64,000 nt of DNA from CAVQAH01 sp963784195 (GTDB lineage: Bacteria > Acidobacteriota > Vicinamibacteria > Vicinamibacterales > 2-12-FULL-66-21). Numbering within the stretch: the stretch's first letter is position 1; each line of letters starts with the position of its first letter. Location of the stretch: positions 1 through 64,000 of the forward strand of contig CAWARA010000003.1 in the NCBI GenBank assembly GCA_963784195.1, given 5' to 3'. The notes under the pieces were generated by a model. The model ran no database searches. It saw only the letters and a program-made list of their open reading frames with translations, and was not told where the DNA came from. This document shows positions 42,203-52,980 of the stretch, in pieces. The position numbers were made by a program, and so were the translations under genes.

Positions 42203-44900
42203 CTAGGCCGCTCGTCCGAAGGGCATCGACGCGCCCGCGCTCTGACTCTCGATCTCTGAGGACCGTTAGGGGGTCGACGCGCATCGCGCGACGCGTGGGG
42301 ACGTAGCAGGCGAGGAACGTCACGACGCACATGATCATCGACACCACGACGTAGGTGGTTGGATCGAGGTGGCCGATACCGTGCAGTTCGCTCGCAATCC
42401 AGCGGGTCGTGGCCATGGCCGCGACGACGCCAAGCGCGATCCCTGCGACGCAGAGCGTTGCGCCTTCCTTGAGCACCAGCCAGAACACGTCACGTCGCCG
42501 GGCGCCGAGCGCGAACCGGATACCAAGGTCTCGGGTCTGCCGCGAGACCAGGAACGAGAGCACGCCGTAGACCCCGATGCATCCCAGCACGAGCGCGAGG
42601 GCGGCCATCGATGCCAGCAGCGACGTCGTCGCCGCAGGGGTCGCGACCGCGTCGTCGATGACGGACTGCACCGGCCGGACCGCACTCACGACGACTTCCT
42701 GGGCACCCGTCGGGAGGGCTCGACGGACGAACGCCTCGAACTGGCTGGTGTTGAACGCCGTGCGTGCGACAAGCGTCATGTCTGCGGGCACGCGTCCATC
42801 TTCCTGCGTGCCATGGCTCGCGAACGGCACGTAGACCGTTCCTTTCATGTACTCGGGAATGGTCTGCAAGAGACGGTAAGCCTGCACGTCGGCCACGACT
42901 CCGACGACGGTCCGCCACTGCTCCTCGCCGATGAAACGCACTCGGCGATGGACGGGACTCTCGTCATTCCAGAACCGACGCGCAGTTGACGCGTCGATCA
43001 CGACGACGGGCGCTCCGTTGATGTCGGCTCGGGTGAAGCTCCGGCCGGCCAGGATCGGAATCGTCATCGTCTCGAAATAACCCGGGGTGACCACGTTCAG
43101 CGAAAAGAGCGGAGCCGCTTCAGACGCGGGAACGGCATAGCCCTCGATAGCCAGTGATCGCTTGGCGACGGCGCCCGTAAGCGGCAGCGTATTGATCAGA
43201 GCGGATGCTTCCACGCCGCGCTCGCTCCGGATCCGATCGTCGAGCTCGTGGTAGAAGGCGAGGCATCGATCGCGCGATTCACACGTTGACTGCGAAGGAC
43301 TTATCCGCGTCTCGACGACCCCCTCCGGCCGGAAGCCGGGATCGACCCGCCACAAAGACCACAGACTTCTGATCAGGAGCCCAGCCGCAATCACCAGCAA
43401 CATGGCGCAAGCGACTTGCGCGACCGCGAGAGCTGATCGGACCGGCGTGGTCAAGGCCGAGCCGCCGGTTCGCCCGCCGGAGTCGAGCACGCTTCTGAGC
43501 CGGAACCGCAGCGCAGTTCCGGCCGGTGCGAGGCCGAAGGCACAGCCAGTCAGAATGGAGATGATGCCTGTGTAGAGGACGGCGCGGACACTCACGTGCG
43601 TCTCGAACAGCCGCGGCGTGTCCGGCGGCAGAACAATCTTGAGAAACGACAACGTCAACGCGGCGACAAAGACGCCGGCGATGCCGCCAAGGCCTGCGAG
43701 GACGATGCTCTCGGTCAGGAGCTGGCGCGCGATTCGACGCGGAGACGCGCCGATAGCGGTTCGAACGCCGATCTCGTGCTGACGCGCTGCCGCGCGCGAC
43801 AAGCTGAGGTTCGCCACGTTTGCGCAGGCAATCACCAGCACCAGGGCCACGGCACCATAGAGGATCCCGAGGCGCGTCTTGAGGCCGCCGACAAGTGCGT
43901 CGCTGAGCGGGGTAACGACGATCTGCGTGTTCCAGTCCGCCGGCATCCGCCAGGGAAAACGCGGGCCGATTCGCGACTGGAAAAGGCGGAGGTCGGCTGT
44001 TGCTTGGGCGAGCGTCGTGCCGGCGTGCAGGCGGCCAACGATCGGCATGAAGTCACCGGCCCAGTACGTCTTGGTGTTTCGCGAGTCGAGACCGAGCGGA
44101 ATCCAGACGTCGGTTCGCGAGGAGGGAAACTGGAACGACGCGGGCATGACGCCGACTACCTCGCGCTGCGCACCGTCGAGCTGGACGAAGCGTCCCACTA
44201 TCGCCGGATCGCTTCTGAAGCGCCTCACCCACAGATCGTGACTCAGGACGACAACGCCGTCGTCTGGCACCACGTCTTCTCCTGGTCGGAACCATCGGCC
44301 CAGGGCCGGTTGCACGCCAAGTATGGAGAGCAATTCGGCGGATACTCGCGTGCCGGCCACGCGTATCGGTTCCGCCGCACCCGAAAGCGTCAAGCTCTTG
44401 CCTTCGGCGAACGCGGCGACATCGAGGCTCCGAATCTCCTCGCGCATCGCAGCAAATGCGCCGTTCGGATAGCTGGCCTTGACGCTGACGAGCTGTTCGG
44501 GAGCGGCGTACGGAAGCGGCGCGAACAGGATGCCGTCGACGAGGCTGAATACCGCGGTGTTGGCGCCGATGCCCAGCGCGAGCGTGAGGATCGCGATGGT
44601 TGCAAACGCCGGCTGTCGGAGCAACACGCGCACGGCATAGCGCACGTCACGCAGCAGGTTCTCAACTCCGCTGACGCCGCGGGCGTCGCGGCAGCGTTCC
44701 TTGGCGATTTCGATCCCGCCGAACCGTTTCCGAACCTGGCGCATCGCCTCGTCTCGATCGACGCCCATCGCCGTCAGCTCGTCCACTTGCTGCTCCAGGT
44801 GATACCGGATCTCATCGTCGAGATCGCGCTCGACGTCGTTACGTCTGAAAAGCGAGCGCCACTTGAGCGGCAGTGAGTAGAACCAGTGGTCGAGGCGCAT
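42203..44900 (-). CDS. ADOP/MacB-type ABC permease (acidobacterial duplicated orphan permease)
   Basis: About 900 residues. A PadR-linked N-terminal segment (DLDDEIRYHLEQQVDELTAM, FGGIEIAKERCRDARG) is followed by two FtsX-type permease units with MacB-like periplasmic domains (ILTLALGIGANTAVFSLVDG; ALVLVIACANVANL; ARQHEIGVRTAIGASPRRIA; second copy GVYGVLSFLVSRQTRDLGIR). No ATP-binding domain is encoded nearby. After RRAMRVDPLTVLRDRE, the usual end, the frame stays open into the next gene; a +1 slip would stop at 42203, which I use as the end. It starts 9 bp after the PadR stop. Exported substrate unknown. Confidence 0.85.
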
Positions 44901-44909
44901 GGCTGCTCC

Positions 44910-45245
44910 TCACGCAGAGCGAAGGTTGACGACGTGAGTGATTGCCGCAGACAGCCGCGCCCAATTCTCCGCTTCCCGGTCGAGATGGCGGCGCCCCAAC
45001 CGGCTCAGTGCGTAGAACTTCGCTCTGCGGTTGTTCTCGGTGGTCCGCCACGTCGCCGTGACCCAGCCCTCCTGCTCGAGCTTGTGGAGCGCGGGATAGA
45101 GCGAGCCGTCGCTCACCTGGAGCACTTCGCCCGACACCTGCTTGAGGCGCTGACTGATCGCGTGGCCGTTCATCGGTTCGAGCGCCAGGATCTTCAGCAG
45201 CAGAAGATCGAGCGTGCCCTGGACGAGATCCTGCGGTTTGCTCAT
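44910..45245 (-). CDS. PadR-family transcriptional repressor
   Basis: A 111-residue winged-helix protein. LVQGTLDLLLLKILALEPMN and ISQRLKQVSGEVLQVSDGSL are the family core, with SLYPALHKLEQEGWV as the wing. It directly precedes the ADOP permease, the standard pair in Acidobacteria, and probably represses this pair. No clear inverted repeat is seen upstream within the short gap. Confidence 0.93.
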   Translation of the reverse strand: MSKPQDLVQGTLDLLLLKILALEPMNGHAISQRLKQVSGEVLQVSDGSLYPALHKLEQEGWVTATWRTTENNRRAKFYALSRLGRRHLDREAENWARLSAAITHVVNLRSA

Positions 45246-45321
45246 TCGTGTCCTCGGTTACCGAGCGCAGCATAACGCCACTCCGCTCGGTAAGCAAGGG
45301 GAGCCGGTGGGGTAGATGACC

Positions 45322-48320
45322 CTATTTCTGCGGCAGCGCCTTCCTCATCCGCACGTTGTCCGGCAGGCTGGCCGGGCGCTCGAACTGGTAATCGCCCGGA
45401 TAGTTCACATCGTCGAACGTTTTCAGGAACTCGATGATGTCGTATCTGACCTCGTCGTCGAGATCAGGATAGAACCACCATTCGTGACCCGAGTTCCAGT
45501 TGCCGATGAATCTGGTGTCGTAGGTGAACGGCTTCATGCCTGGCGGCGTCAGGAAGCGCGGACCGTCGACGACGTACCCGAGTTTCGCCGGATCGTATTC
45601 CTTGGTGCCCAGCTTGAACGTGCGTGGACGTTGATCGGCGGGGTGCAGGAGATCGTAGACGCTCGGCACTGACCCGTTGTGCAGGAACGGCGCCGTTGCC
45701 CAGATCCCCTTGAGCGTCTTCGCGCGATAGATGCCGTGATTGCGCGTGTCGTAGAACTTTGCGTAGTCGAGCAGCGGCGTCCGGTACTCGGCCGTCGGGC
45801 GCGTGGCCCGTGACTCCCAGATCGGCCTGCACATCAGGCGGAATGTTGTGCTCCGCGTAGTAGGCAGCCTTGACCTTCTTGACGATCTCGAACGCCGCTG
45901 TCCCGAACGGTTTCGGACCTTCGGCCGTCATGACCGTGCGTTCGAAATTGATCGCGGCGCTCGGATCGGTTCCGACCACGTCGAGAGCGAACAACTGATA
46001 CTCGTTCAGCACGCCGGTCTTTCCGTACGTCTCGTGACAGAGCGCGCACGTGCGATCGAACATTTTCTTCCCGCGCTCGGCGCGCGCGCGGTCGATCGGC
46101 CCGAACAACTCCGCCGGCCACACCGGTGACGTGAGCTTGTACTGCAGCTCCTCCATCGCGTGCAGATTGTCGACGCGGACGGTGCTCGCTGTAGCCCTTG
46201 TCGGGCTGCATCGTCGCGCCCACTCCGAGCGCCTGACCGATGTTGCGCTCGATGACCGAGTTCGTGTTCACGCCCCACTGGAACCACGACGTCCGCGCCA
46301 TGCCCCAGAGGTGCGGAAAGCTGACCGGCGCGTCGGCCGGAAGCACGTTGATGCCCTCGGTGAAGTCAGCGCTCTTGTACGCCCCGAACAGCTCGTTGCG
46401 TCCGATGCCGAACGCGTCGTTGCGCCCGTAACCGTCCTCGGTGCCGAGCGGCTGCGCCTGGACGACCAGCTTCATCGCGCCGAAGCCGTGCAGCTTGTCC
46501 ATCAACAGTGACCGGTTCGCGATCGCCATGCGCAGTCCGGCGAGCACGCGTCTCACCATCCCAGGCTCTCCGGCGTCGAGGACCTCGGAGGTGTCATCCG
46601 GCGGCGCGGGACCCGCGGCGGCCTGATGGACGACTGGGTAGTCCGGGAGCGGCACGAGTTGAACGCGGCGCCAGCGATTCAGGAAGCGCAAACGCCGCTG
46701 CCTGTTTTCCGCCGTTGCGGTTGTCTCGTCGACGATGGCTTTGATGAACTGGTTGATGTACGCCATCGATGGACCGCCGTCCATACGGAACGCTCGTCCA
46801 TTGAAGTGCAGCTCGCCGACGTGGCATGCCGTGCAGTTCAGGCCCATCATCTGCTGCCCGGTCAGCTTGCCGTAACCGGCAGTGACGCCGACCGGCAGGC
46901 CGTAGGGGTTGTAACGGCTCGGCGGATCCGGGAGCAGTCCGAAGCGTTCGACGTTCTCGAGGAATGGCCGGTAGGTCGGGCGTCCGTCAGCGTCCGTTAC
47001 CACCTGTTCGAGCGCGAGCAGCCAGGCGATTGGAAATGCCTCGCCGCCTTCACTCAGATGGTAGTACTGCTGACGCTCTTCAGCGGTGAGTCCATTTGTG
47101 CCGAGCGGCGTCGGCGGATATTGCAGCCGCTCGGGAAGATCTCTCGTGACGGGCCAGAGCGCCCAGCCGAGCGCCGCGGCGAATACCAGGGCGGCGATAC
47201 CCATCGCCGTCCAGGCGAGATTTGGACGACGCTCGGCGGGTGTCCACGCACTTGCCGCGACCGGCTGAGCGAGGCGGGCGGCCCTGCTTTTCGATTCAGC
47301 GTGCCAGCGCGCGCGGTTGATGCTGCCGATCGGCCGCGACTCCGGCGTCGAGTGCTCCGTCACGTCGATCGAGAAGGTTTCGGACTCGGCAGGCGGCAGC
47401 ACCGACTTCGGCAGCAGCCGCAGCCGCGCCACGACGTGAAACGGGGACTCGCGTTCGTTCCACTCGATGTCGGCGTTCTCCACCCAGAAGGCCGGTTCCT
47501 GCGTCTGCCCGCGATATGTCATGCGTGACGGCTCGAGGAACTGCAGGGCGAACGCGAACTCGCTCATCTGCGTGTCTTCGTTGACGTGCCGCACGAGCTC
47601 GTCCTGCAGCCGGTTGGGACCCGGTTGAAGGGGGCGCGCCGGGTTCTGTTCGGGAATGGCCGAATACTTGATGGCGTCGCGAGCACCGTGACGGAATGGG
47701 ACCGTGCTCCAAAATCGAAGCTGCTGGTACGGCAGCCGCGGCGAGCCTCGTTTCTGCTTGCCCCCGAGGCGAATCGTGCGCAGCAGGCTGGCGAAATCGC
47801 TGCGGGTCAGCGATCTGAACGCCTTCCACTTCGCGCGCAGGCCTCGAGCCGACAGCACGCGCACGGCCACCGCGAACGCATGTGCGTCGTTGATGGGGAA
47901 CGTTGTCGCGCTGTTCATCGAAAAGTCGAGGCGCGTCACCCCCGGGAGAGCCGCCGCTGTCGTGTCAATCGAGAACGACATCGCCCGGACATCCGCCAAG
48001 CGGTCCTGGCGGTGGCCGCCATCGGCGTTGGCGAATCGCACTGTGGCCGGATATTTTCCAGGCACTCCGAAGATGCCTTGCGCCAGACGAGCGGCGTGTG
48101 CGGGGTCTCCCGGAGCCTGGCGGAGATCGAAGACCTCGAACTCCGCGCGCACGCAGATGCCCTTCGCGTGCGTGCCGCGCGAGAGCGGCCGTTTTTCGTC
48201 CTTTGCGGCCTGTGCCTGGATCGCCAGTATGCCGCGGACGATTTCATCGATGTCCGCCGCTTCGGTCGGGCTCTTTCGCTCGAGACCAACCGGGTCGACT
48301 TCTTCGTCGACGAACGTCAT
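45322..48320 (-). CDS. Catalase-like domain fused to a di-heme c-type cytochrome (two frameshifts)
   Basis: About 1000 residues. The N-terminal part (1-350) is catalase-like: SRGTHAKGICVRAEFEV (His), YPATVRFANADGG, LDFSMNSATTFPINDAHAF, STVPFRHGARDAIKYSAIP and RPIGSINRAR. The expected proximal Tyr after NRAR is not seen (RWHAE). One TM helix follows (LAWTAMGIAALVFAAALGWALW), then a RoxA-like di-heme cytochrome domain with CTACH and CALCH and a C-terminal FLHNGSVPSVYDLL. Frames change near 46190 and 45815. It starts within the ATGA overlap after the patatin gene. Likely electron-transfer or oxygenation chemistry on a lipid or other hydrophobic substrate, on the outer side of the inner membrane; the substrate is inferred from context only. 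Confidence 0.8.
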
Positions 48321-51300
48321 CTAGGGTCTCCTTCGAAATCAACTCCCAACGCCCAACTCCCAACTCCCAAAAGAGAGCCGCTCGAAAGAGCGGGGTGAAA
48401 GACGTACCATGAAATTTGCCTGGTTCGATTTTTACCCCATTGTCTCGACCGGCTCTCCCTTGGGAGTTGCCCAGCCTCGCCGTAGCGCGCTCGATCCTGT
48501 GCGCGCGGAGGCGGGGGCGTTGGGCGTTGGGAGTTGTCAATGCGCAGCGACCCGCGCTCCGCGGCTGCGCAGAGATCCCACGCGTCCCCATCAACCAGCG
48601 TTCCGGCCACCGACATGATGCTGTGATAGCCGAGGGCGCGGTAACTCTCGAAGCGATCCTCGGCGAAGAACTGGTTGCCGGTCGGATCGTGAGGAAACAC
48701 CGGGTGCAGCGCGGCAAAGTTGCGAATGTCGACCGACTCGTCGCCTGACATCGTCGCCTTGACGTACAGCAGCCGGCCGGGCGGCGCGCCCGCGCCGTCC
48801 ACTGCACTATAGTGAATCGTTCCGAGCACGGCGTGGACGTTGCTCACGCCCTGGCCAGCCCGAGTCATGTCGATCGCGCCGAATTCGATGGGGATCCCGA
48901 GGTCGATCCGAATCCTTCGCAGTGCGTTCGACAGGTCCGCAAACGTGTAGTCCGGATCGCAGCCGGCGTCGGAGACGATGATCACGCCGCACCGGCGGAC
49001 CACCATCGACCACAGGCCGAGATTCTCGAAATGCCCCCCGTCCGACAAGTAGACGTACGGGTTCGTGTCGGTCTCGAGTCCGAGCAACTCACGAACGAAC
49101 GGGCCCACGCCGAGCGCGGGATCGCTTCGCTGCCACGTGTCGTCATCGCTCGGGTTGCCGAACCAGAGACCGAGTCGCGCGTTGGCAAGGGTCAGCAGGA
49201 ACGCGCGGGCCTTGGACGAGTACATGCCCAGTGCAGGACTCGCGGCCGCTCCAGACACGGCGAGCGCCGTTCCCAGCGACAGGCCGGTGGCGGGTCCGCC
49301 TCCATCCGATCCGTACCTGGATGACTGACGGTAGCCGAGCGCCGAGCTTCCAACGTGCAGAGGGGAGAACGTGAACGCGAACGCTTTGCTCTCGTTCCGT
49401 CCGTACTTGGTGTCTGCGACGTTGTTCAGCGTAGCGTTGATCACCTGCAGCGGACGCACGTCCGACAAATCGTGGACCCGCAGGTCGTCCGAGGGATCGA
49501 ATCCCGTGAAGGCGTTCGGCTTTCGATCGGCATGCGAGGCACCGAGAAACGTTCTCACGAGTCGCTGGCGGTACATGCCATGGAGTGAGAAACGGTTGAC
49601 GGGCACGAACCGGCTCACGAGCAGTCCCAGGGCGAGTAAAAACGCAGCGAACTTGAGCACGTCGTCCAGCTGCGCGCTCTCCCGGCTCGGGTCGGGCGGC
49701 GTGAACCCGCGAAGCGCCCACGCGTTGAACCACGCCACCGTGGCGAGCAGCACGACGATGGTGAGCGGGAGGGCGATGCGCTGCAGGATCAGCCGCAGCC
49801 TGGAAGGCCGGCCCGCCACGCCACCAGTTCGCGCGGCGAGGCCCGCGAGCGAACTGACCAGGGGAATGAGGATGGTGACCATCGTCGACGACGTCAGATG
49901 ATCGAGTTGCAATGCCGCCCCGGCGGCCTGCACGGCCATCTCCACGAGGTCGGCGAGGTAGAAGACGAGCACACCAGCCGCCATCCAGAGGATCCCGGCA
50001 ATCGACAGCCACGCCGCGAAACGGTTCCACCACTCCAGCGCAGCGTCGGTCAGCTCGCTGCTCGCCAGGCCCAGAAACGTGGTGTTCGACAGCAGCATCA
50101 GGCCGAGGATCCCCGGCACGGCGAACACCGCGTAGGACTCGCCCAACGGCTCGCCGAAGTAGAAGTAGTTGTGTGCGAACCAGTAGGTGCCGAAACCGAT
50201 GATCGGCCCGGCGATGAGCGAAGCCGCCACCGTGCGCGCGCCGGCACGCATCCGGACCGCGCGATCGGTCAGAAGGCTGCCCGCGTCGAGCACCTGATTG
50301 AGTGCCGCCGCTCCGATCAGCAACAGCACGATGCCGGCCACCACTTCCACGCGCAGCGGGGTATCGGAGCTCCAGTCGACAGCCCAGATCAGTGCCGCGG
50401 CCGTGATCGCGGCGGCCGCGATCGTTGGCACGGCGGTGCGCAGCCGGGGCCGCGCCAACGCGCCGATGATCAGCCAGCCGGCCGCCGGAACCACCGCTGA
50501 TGCGAAGAGTGCAGCGGCTTCGTCAGGTTCGCAGGGGTACGCCGACCAGAACAGCGTGAGTGCGACCGTGCCGACAATCGTTGGCCCAACCACGAACGAC
50601 AGAAACCGCCGCTGCGACCAGCTGTCGCCGCGACCGACGAAGTTCATGACGACGTAGCCGATCGCGACCAAGAACATCGTCAGGGCGAGCAGTGCGAGCC
50701 AGAAGGGCGCGGCGTCGGTCGGCAGGCATGCTGTGCCCGGTGGGGCCATGACGTTCTGATCGATGATCGACACCATCGCCAGGTAGATGCGCGGAGCCAG
50801 CAGCACCGCGGCGATGAGCGGCAGCAGCACCAGCCAGTTGAGCAGGAGGTTCCGCCCCATCGTCGCGAACAGCGTCCAGAGGTCGGCGGACACCAGGCCG
50901 CCCTGGGGCGCGAGGTAGCGGCAGGTCGCGCGCAGCCGATCGACAGGGGAGGAGCGGGCCTCATCGCCGCGCATCGCGCCAACCTGCGCGGGATCCAGCC
51001 CGCGCATCACCTCGTCGCGACCGTCGCGGTGCAGCCACGATGTCAGCCAGCCGCCGACGTAGCCGCCGCCCGACACCGTGGAGAGGTAATCGAGCTTGCC
51101 AAGCACTCCGATGCGCGCGAGCGCCTGAAGCACTCCCAGTCCGAAGGTTGCGCTGCGGATTCCGCCGCCGGAGAGGCACAGCGCTGTGGGCCGGCGCTGA
51201 TGAATGAGGAGATGGAGTGCTTTGAGCCGTTCCAGATCGTCGGACGGCAACCCGGCCGGTTTCGCGCCGTAGAGGGCCTCGTATTCCGACTCGAGGACCG

Positions 51301-51349
51301 CGCACCACTCGAGCGGCGCGTCCGCCGGGCTCGCCGCAGGATGTTTCAT
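48317..51349 (-). CDS. Polytopic membrane patatin-like phospholipase
   Basis: A 1010-residue patatin. The oxyanion loop LCLSGGGIRSATFGLGVLQA and nucleophile region LSTVSGGGYVGGW lie at about 55-110, and the Asp motif YLSDGGHFENLGL lies near 790. Between them are about twelve hydrophobic segments (for example LLLNWLVLLPLIAAVLL, LALLALTMFLVAIGYVV and LPLTIVVLLATVAWFNAW), which is unusual for patatins and anchors it in the membrane. The last 70 or so residues (after SLRID) are encoded by the heptamer repeat. The stop overlaps the ATG of the catalase-cytochrome gene (ATGA). It should release fatty acids from lipids; the coupled gene suggests their oxidation. Confidence 0.87.
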   Translation of the reverse strand: MKHPAASPADAPLEWCAVLESEYEALYGAKPAGLPSDDLERLKALHLLIHQRRPTALCLSGGGIRSATFGLGVLQALARIGVLGKLDYLSTVSGGGYVGGWLTSWLHRDGRDEVMRGLDPAQVGAMRGDEARSSPVDRLRATCRYLAPQGGLVSADLWTLFATMGRNLLLNWLVLLPLIAAVLLAPRIYLAMVSIIDQNVMAPPGTACLPTDAAPFWLALLALTMFLVAIGYVVMNFVGRGDSWSQRRFLSFVVGPTIVGTVALTLFWSAYPCEPDEAAALFASAVVPAAGWLIIGALARPRLRTAVPTIAAAAITAAALIWAVDWSSDTPLRVEVVAGIVLLLIGAAALNQVLDAGSLLTDRAVRMRAGARTVAASLIAGPIIGFGTYWFAHNYFYFGEPLGESYAVFAVPGILGLMLLSNTTFLGLASSELTDAALEWWNRFAAWLSIAGILWMAAGVLVFYLADLVEMAVQAAGAALQLDHLTSSTMVTILIPLVSSLAGLAARTGGVAGRPSRLRLILQRIALPLTIVVLLATVAWFNAWALRGFTPPDPSRESAQLDDVLKFAAFLLALGLLVSRFVPVNRFSLHGMYRQRLVRTFLGASHADRKPNAFTGFDPSDDLRVHDLSDVRPLQVINATLNNVADTKYGRNESKAFAFTFSPLHVGSSALGYRQSSRYGSDGGGPATGLSLGTALAVSGAAASPALGMYSSKARAFLLTLANARLGLWFGNPSDDDTWQRSDPALGVGPFVRELLGLETDTNPYVYLSDGGHFENLGLWSMVVRRCGVIIVSDAGCDPDYTFADLSNALRRIRIDLGIPIEFGAIDMTRAGQGVSNVHAVLGTIHYSAVDGAGAPPGRLLYVKATMSGDESVDIRNFAALHPVFPHDPTGNQFFAEDRFESYRALGYHSIMSVAGTLVDGDAWDLCAAAERGSLRIDNSQRPTPPPPRAQDRARYGEAGQLPRESRSRQWGKNRTRQISWYVFHPALSSGSLLGVGSWALGVDFEGDPR
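48337..48540. repeat. Inverted-heptamer interspersed element, copy 2 (long form), inside the patatin gene end
   Basis: A 204-bp element bounded by ATCAACTCCCAACGCCC and GTTGGGAGTTGTCAA. The core shares GGGTGAAAGAC, GTTCG, CGATTTT, TCTCGA and CTCTCCCTTGGGAGTTG with copy 1. It is read in frame by the patatin gene and ends just before the ATGA junction with the catalase-cytochrome gene. Confidence 0.75.
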
Positions 51350-51382
51350 AGGGGGCGCGTCATTCTACGCCAACGGGCGCTT

Positions 51383-51438
51383 TGTAGCGTCCGGCTTTAG
51401 CCGGACTTTCGATGGTCCGCCTAAAGGCGGACACTACA
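51383..51438. repeat. TGTAG...CTACA double-palindrome element, copy 2
   Basis: 56 bp: TGTAGC, GTCCGGCTTTAGCCGGAC, a spacer, GTCCGCCTAAAGGCGGAC, then ACTACA. It is the reverse-complement form of copy 1 with only a few differences. Its final CTA (51434-51436) is the TAG stop of the MatC-like carrier gene. Confidence 0.75.
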
Positions 51439-52854
51439 TCAATCTGCTCAGGATCACGAGGAGAGGCACGAGGACGACCGGACCGACGACGACCATCGAC
51501 ATTCCCCATCGCGTCAACAACACTCTCAGTCGGGGCCGCTCGTCCTCTGCAGCCGAAGCAATCAGCGTCGCCCCGGTCGTGGAGAACGGCGACACATCGA
51601 CGATCGAGGCGCATGCGCCCAACGCGCAGATCAGCGCCCAGCCTGCGATGTCACCTGATGTCGCCAGCGGCACAGCCAGCGGAACCAGGGCCGCGAGAAT
51701 GCCGGTAGTTGATGCGAAGGCCGAGACCAGTCCCGCTATAGCGCAGATGAGCAGTGCGGCCACGAAAGGGGTGCCGACGTTCATGGCCGAGTGCCCGAGC
51801 AGATTGACGGAGCCCATCTTCTGCAGCACGCCAACGAACGTGACGATGCCACCGACCATGAAGACCGTCGACCAATCGATCTTGGGGATGGCAAGCGCCC
51901 CGAACTTCGGGTCGATGAGCGCCAATAAAGCCCCGAACCCGAACGCGATCACGCCGATGTCAGGATCGATCCCCGACGCCGCGCACGCGATCACGCTGAC
52001 GACGAGCCCAATCATGCACGCCATCGTCGCGATGTGGTGACGTTCGAGCCTGAGCCGCGGACGCGGTTACTGTTCTTACGCCCTCAAGAGCCGCAGCAGA
52101 GGTCATTTCGACTGGGTGATCTTCCCGGGACGACGCTGACGGCTGTCGCGACGAGCACGACGGCGCGACGGACACGACGTCAAAGGTGGCTGGCGTCGTG
52201 CTCGTCGTGGCCGTCGTGATCGTTCCGGCTAGATCGTGGGCCGTCCACATTGATCGCACGCCCACGGTGCTTCCCGAACATGACGAGCGCGGCAATGACC
52301 AGCGCGAGATTCGCGAGTGTGACCACGGCCAGGAGGGTGAACGGGTTCAGATCGATACCGGCCTCTCGCGCGATCCGATAGCTCACGATGCCGAAGAGAC
52401 TCGTGGGCGCAAACCCTCCGGAGCTAATCCCCGCATTGATCGCGACCGCCATCAACACGGGGTCCATGCCCGACCGCCTGGCGACCGGCATGCCAACCGG
52501 CGCCAGCACCAGGCCGCCTTGAGGCGAACCCATTGCTGCCACGGCACCGGCCAGGCCAAAGAAAACGAAGGGCAACACGACTGGGCGGGAGCCTGCGTGG
52601 GCGACGACGGTGCCAATCAGGCGGTCTATGGTGCCGTTGACCTGTGCAATGCCGAAGAAATAGGTGACGCCTGCCAGCAGCACCATGATGTTCAGAGGAA
52701 AGCCGCCCACGACCTCCCTCAGCGGCATGCCTGCCAGCAGGACGCCAACGGCGCACGCGGTGGGGAACATCAGGATGCCCAGGTGCACCTTGCGCACTGT
52801 CGCGACCGCGAACACGGCCACGAAGATCGCAATCGCGATGACAGGTGCTGGCAT
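51434..52854 (-). CDS. MatC/SLC13-like dicarboxylate carrier (frameshift in the central linker)
   Basis: The N-terminal part (ATG 52854: MPAPVIAIAIFVAVFAVATV, FPLNIMVLLAGVTYFFGIAQ, GSPQGGLVLAPVG, NAGISSGGFAPTSLFGIV) matches MatC-type carriers. After a short hydrophilic, poorly framed linker (about 52180 to 52030) the C-terminal half continues (IDWSTVFMVGGIVTFVGVLQ, AFASTTGILAALVPLAVPLA, VDVSPFSTTGATLIA). The last stretch has the SPFS/TTGA type motif of the ion-transporter superfamily. Total about 470 residues, 11-12 helices. No ribosome site is visible before 52854. The likely substrate is a C3/C4 dicarboxylate; this is a family inference. Confidence 0.75.
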
Positions 52855-52890
52855 GTAAAGGGGACTCGGATGGCAATGATATACGCCCTT

Positions 52891-52967
52891 GCCCATCGCC
52901 CATCGCCCATCGCCCATCGCCCATTGCCCATCGCCCATCGCCCATCGCCCATCGCCCATCGCCCATT
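52891..52967. repeat. Perfect-period tandem array, (GCCCATC)11
   Basis: Eleven consecutive 7-bp units (9 GCCCATC, 2 GCCCATT), 77 bp. It lies in the divergent gap between the MatC-like gene and the S9 peptidase gene, ending 14 bp before the TAGAAT at 52981. Confidence 0.9.
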
Positions 52968-52980
52968 GGAGGTGCTCTGC

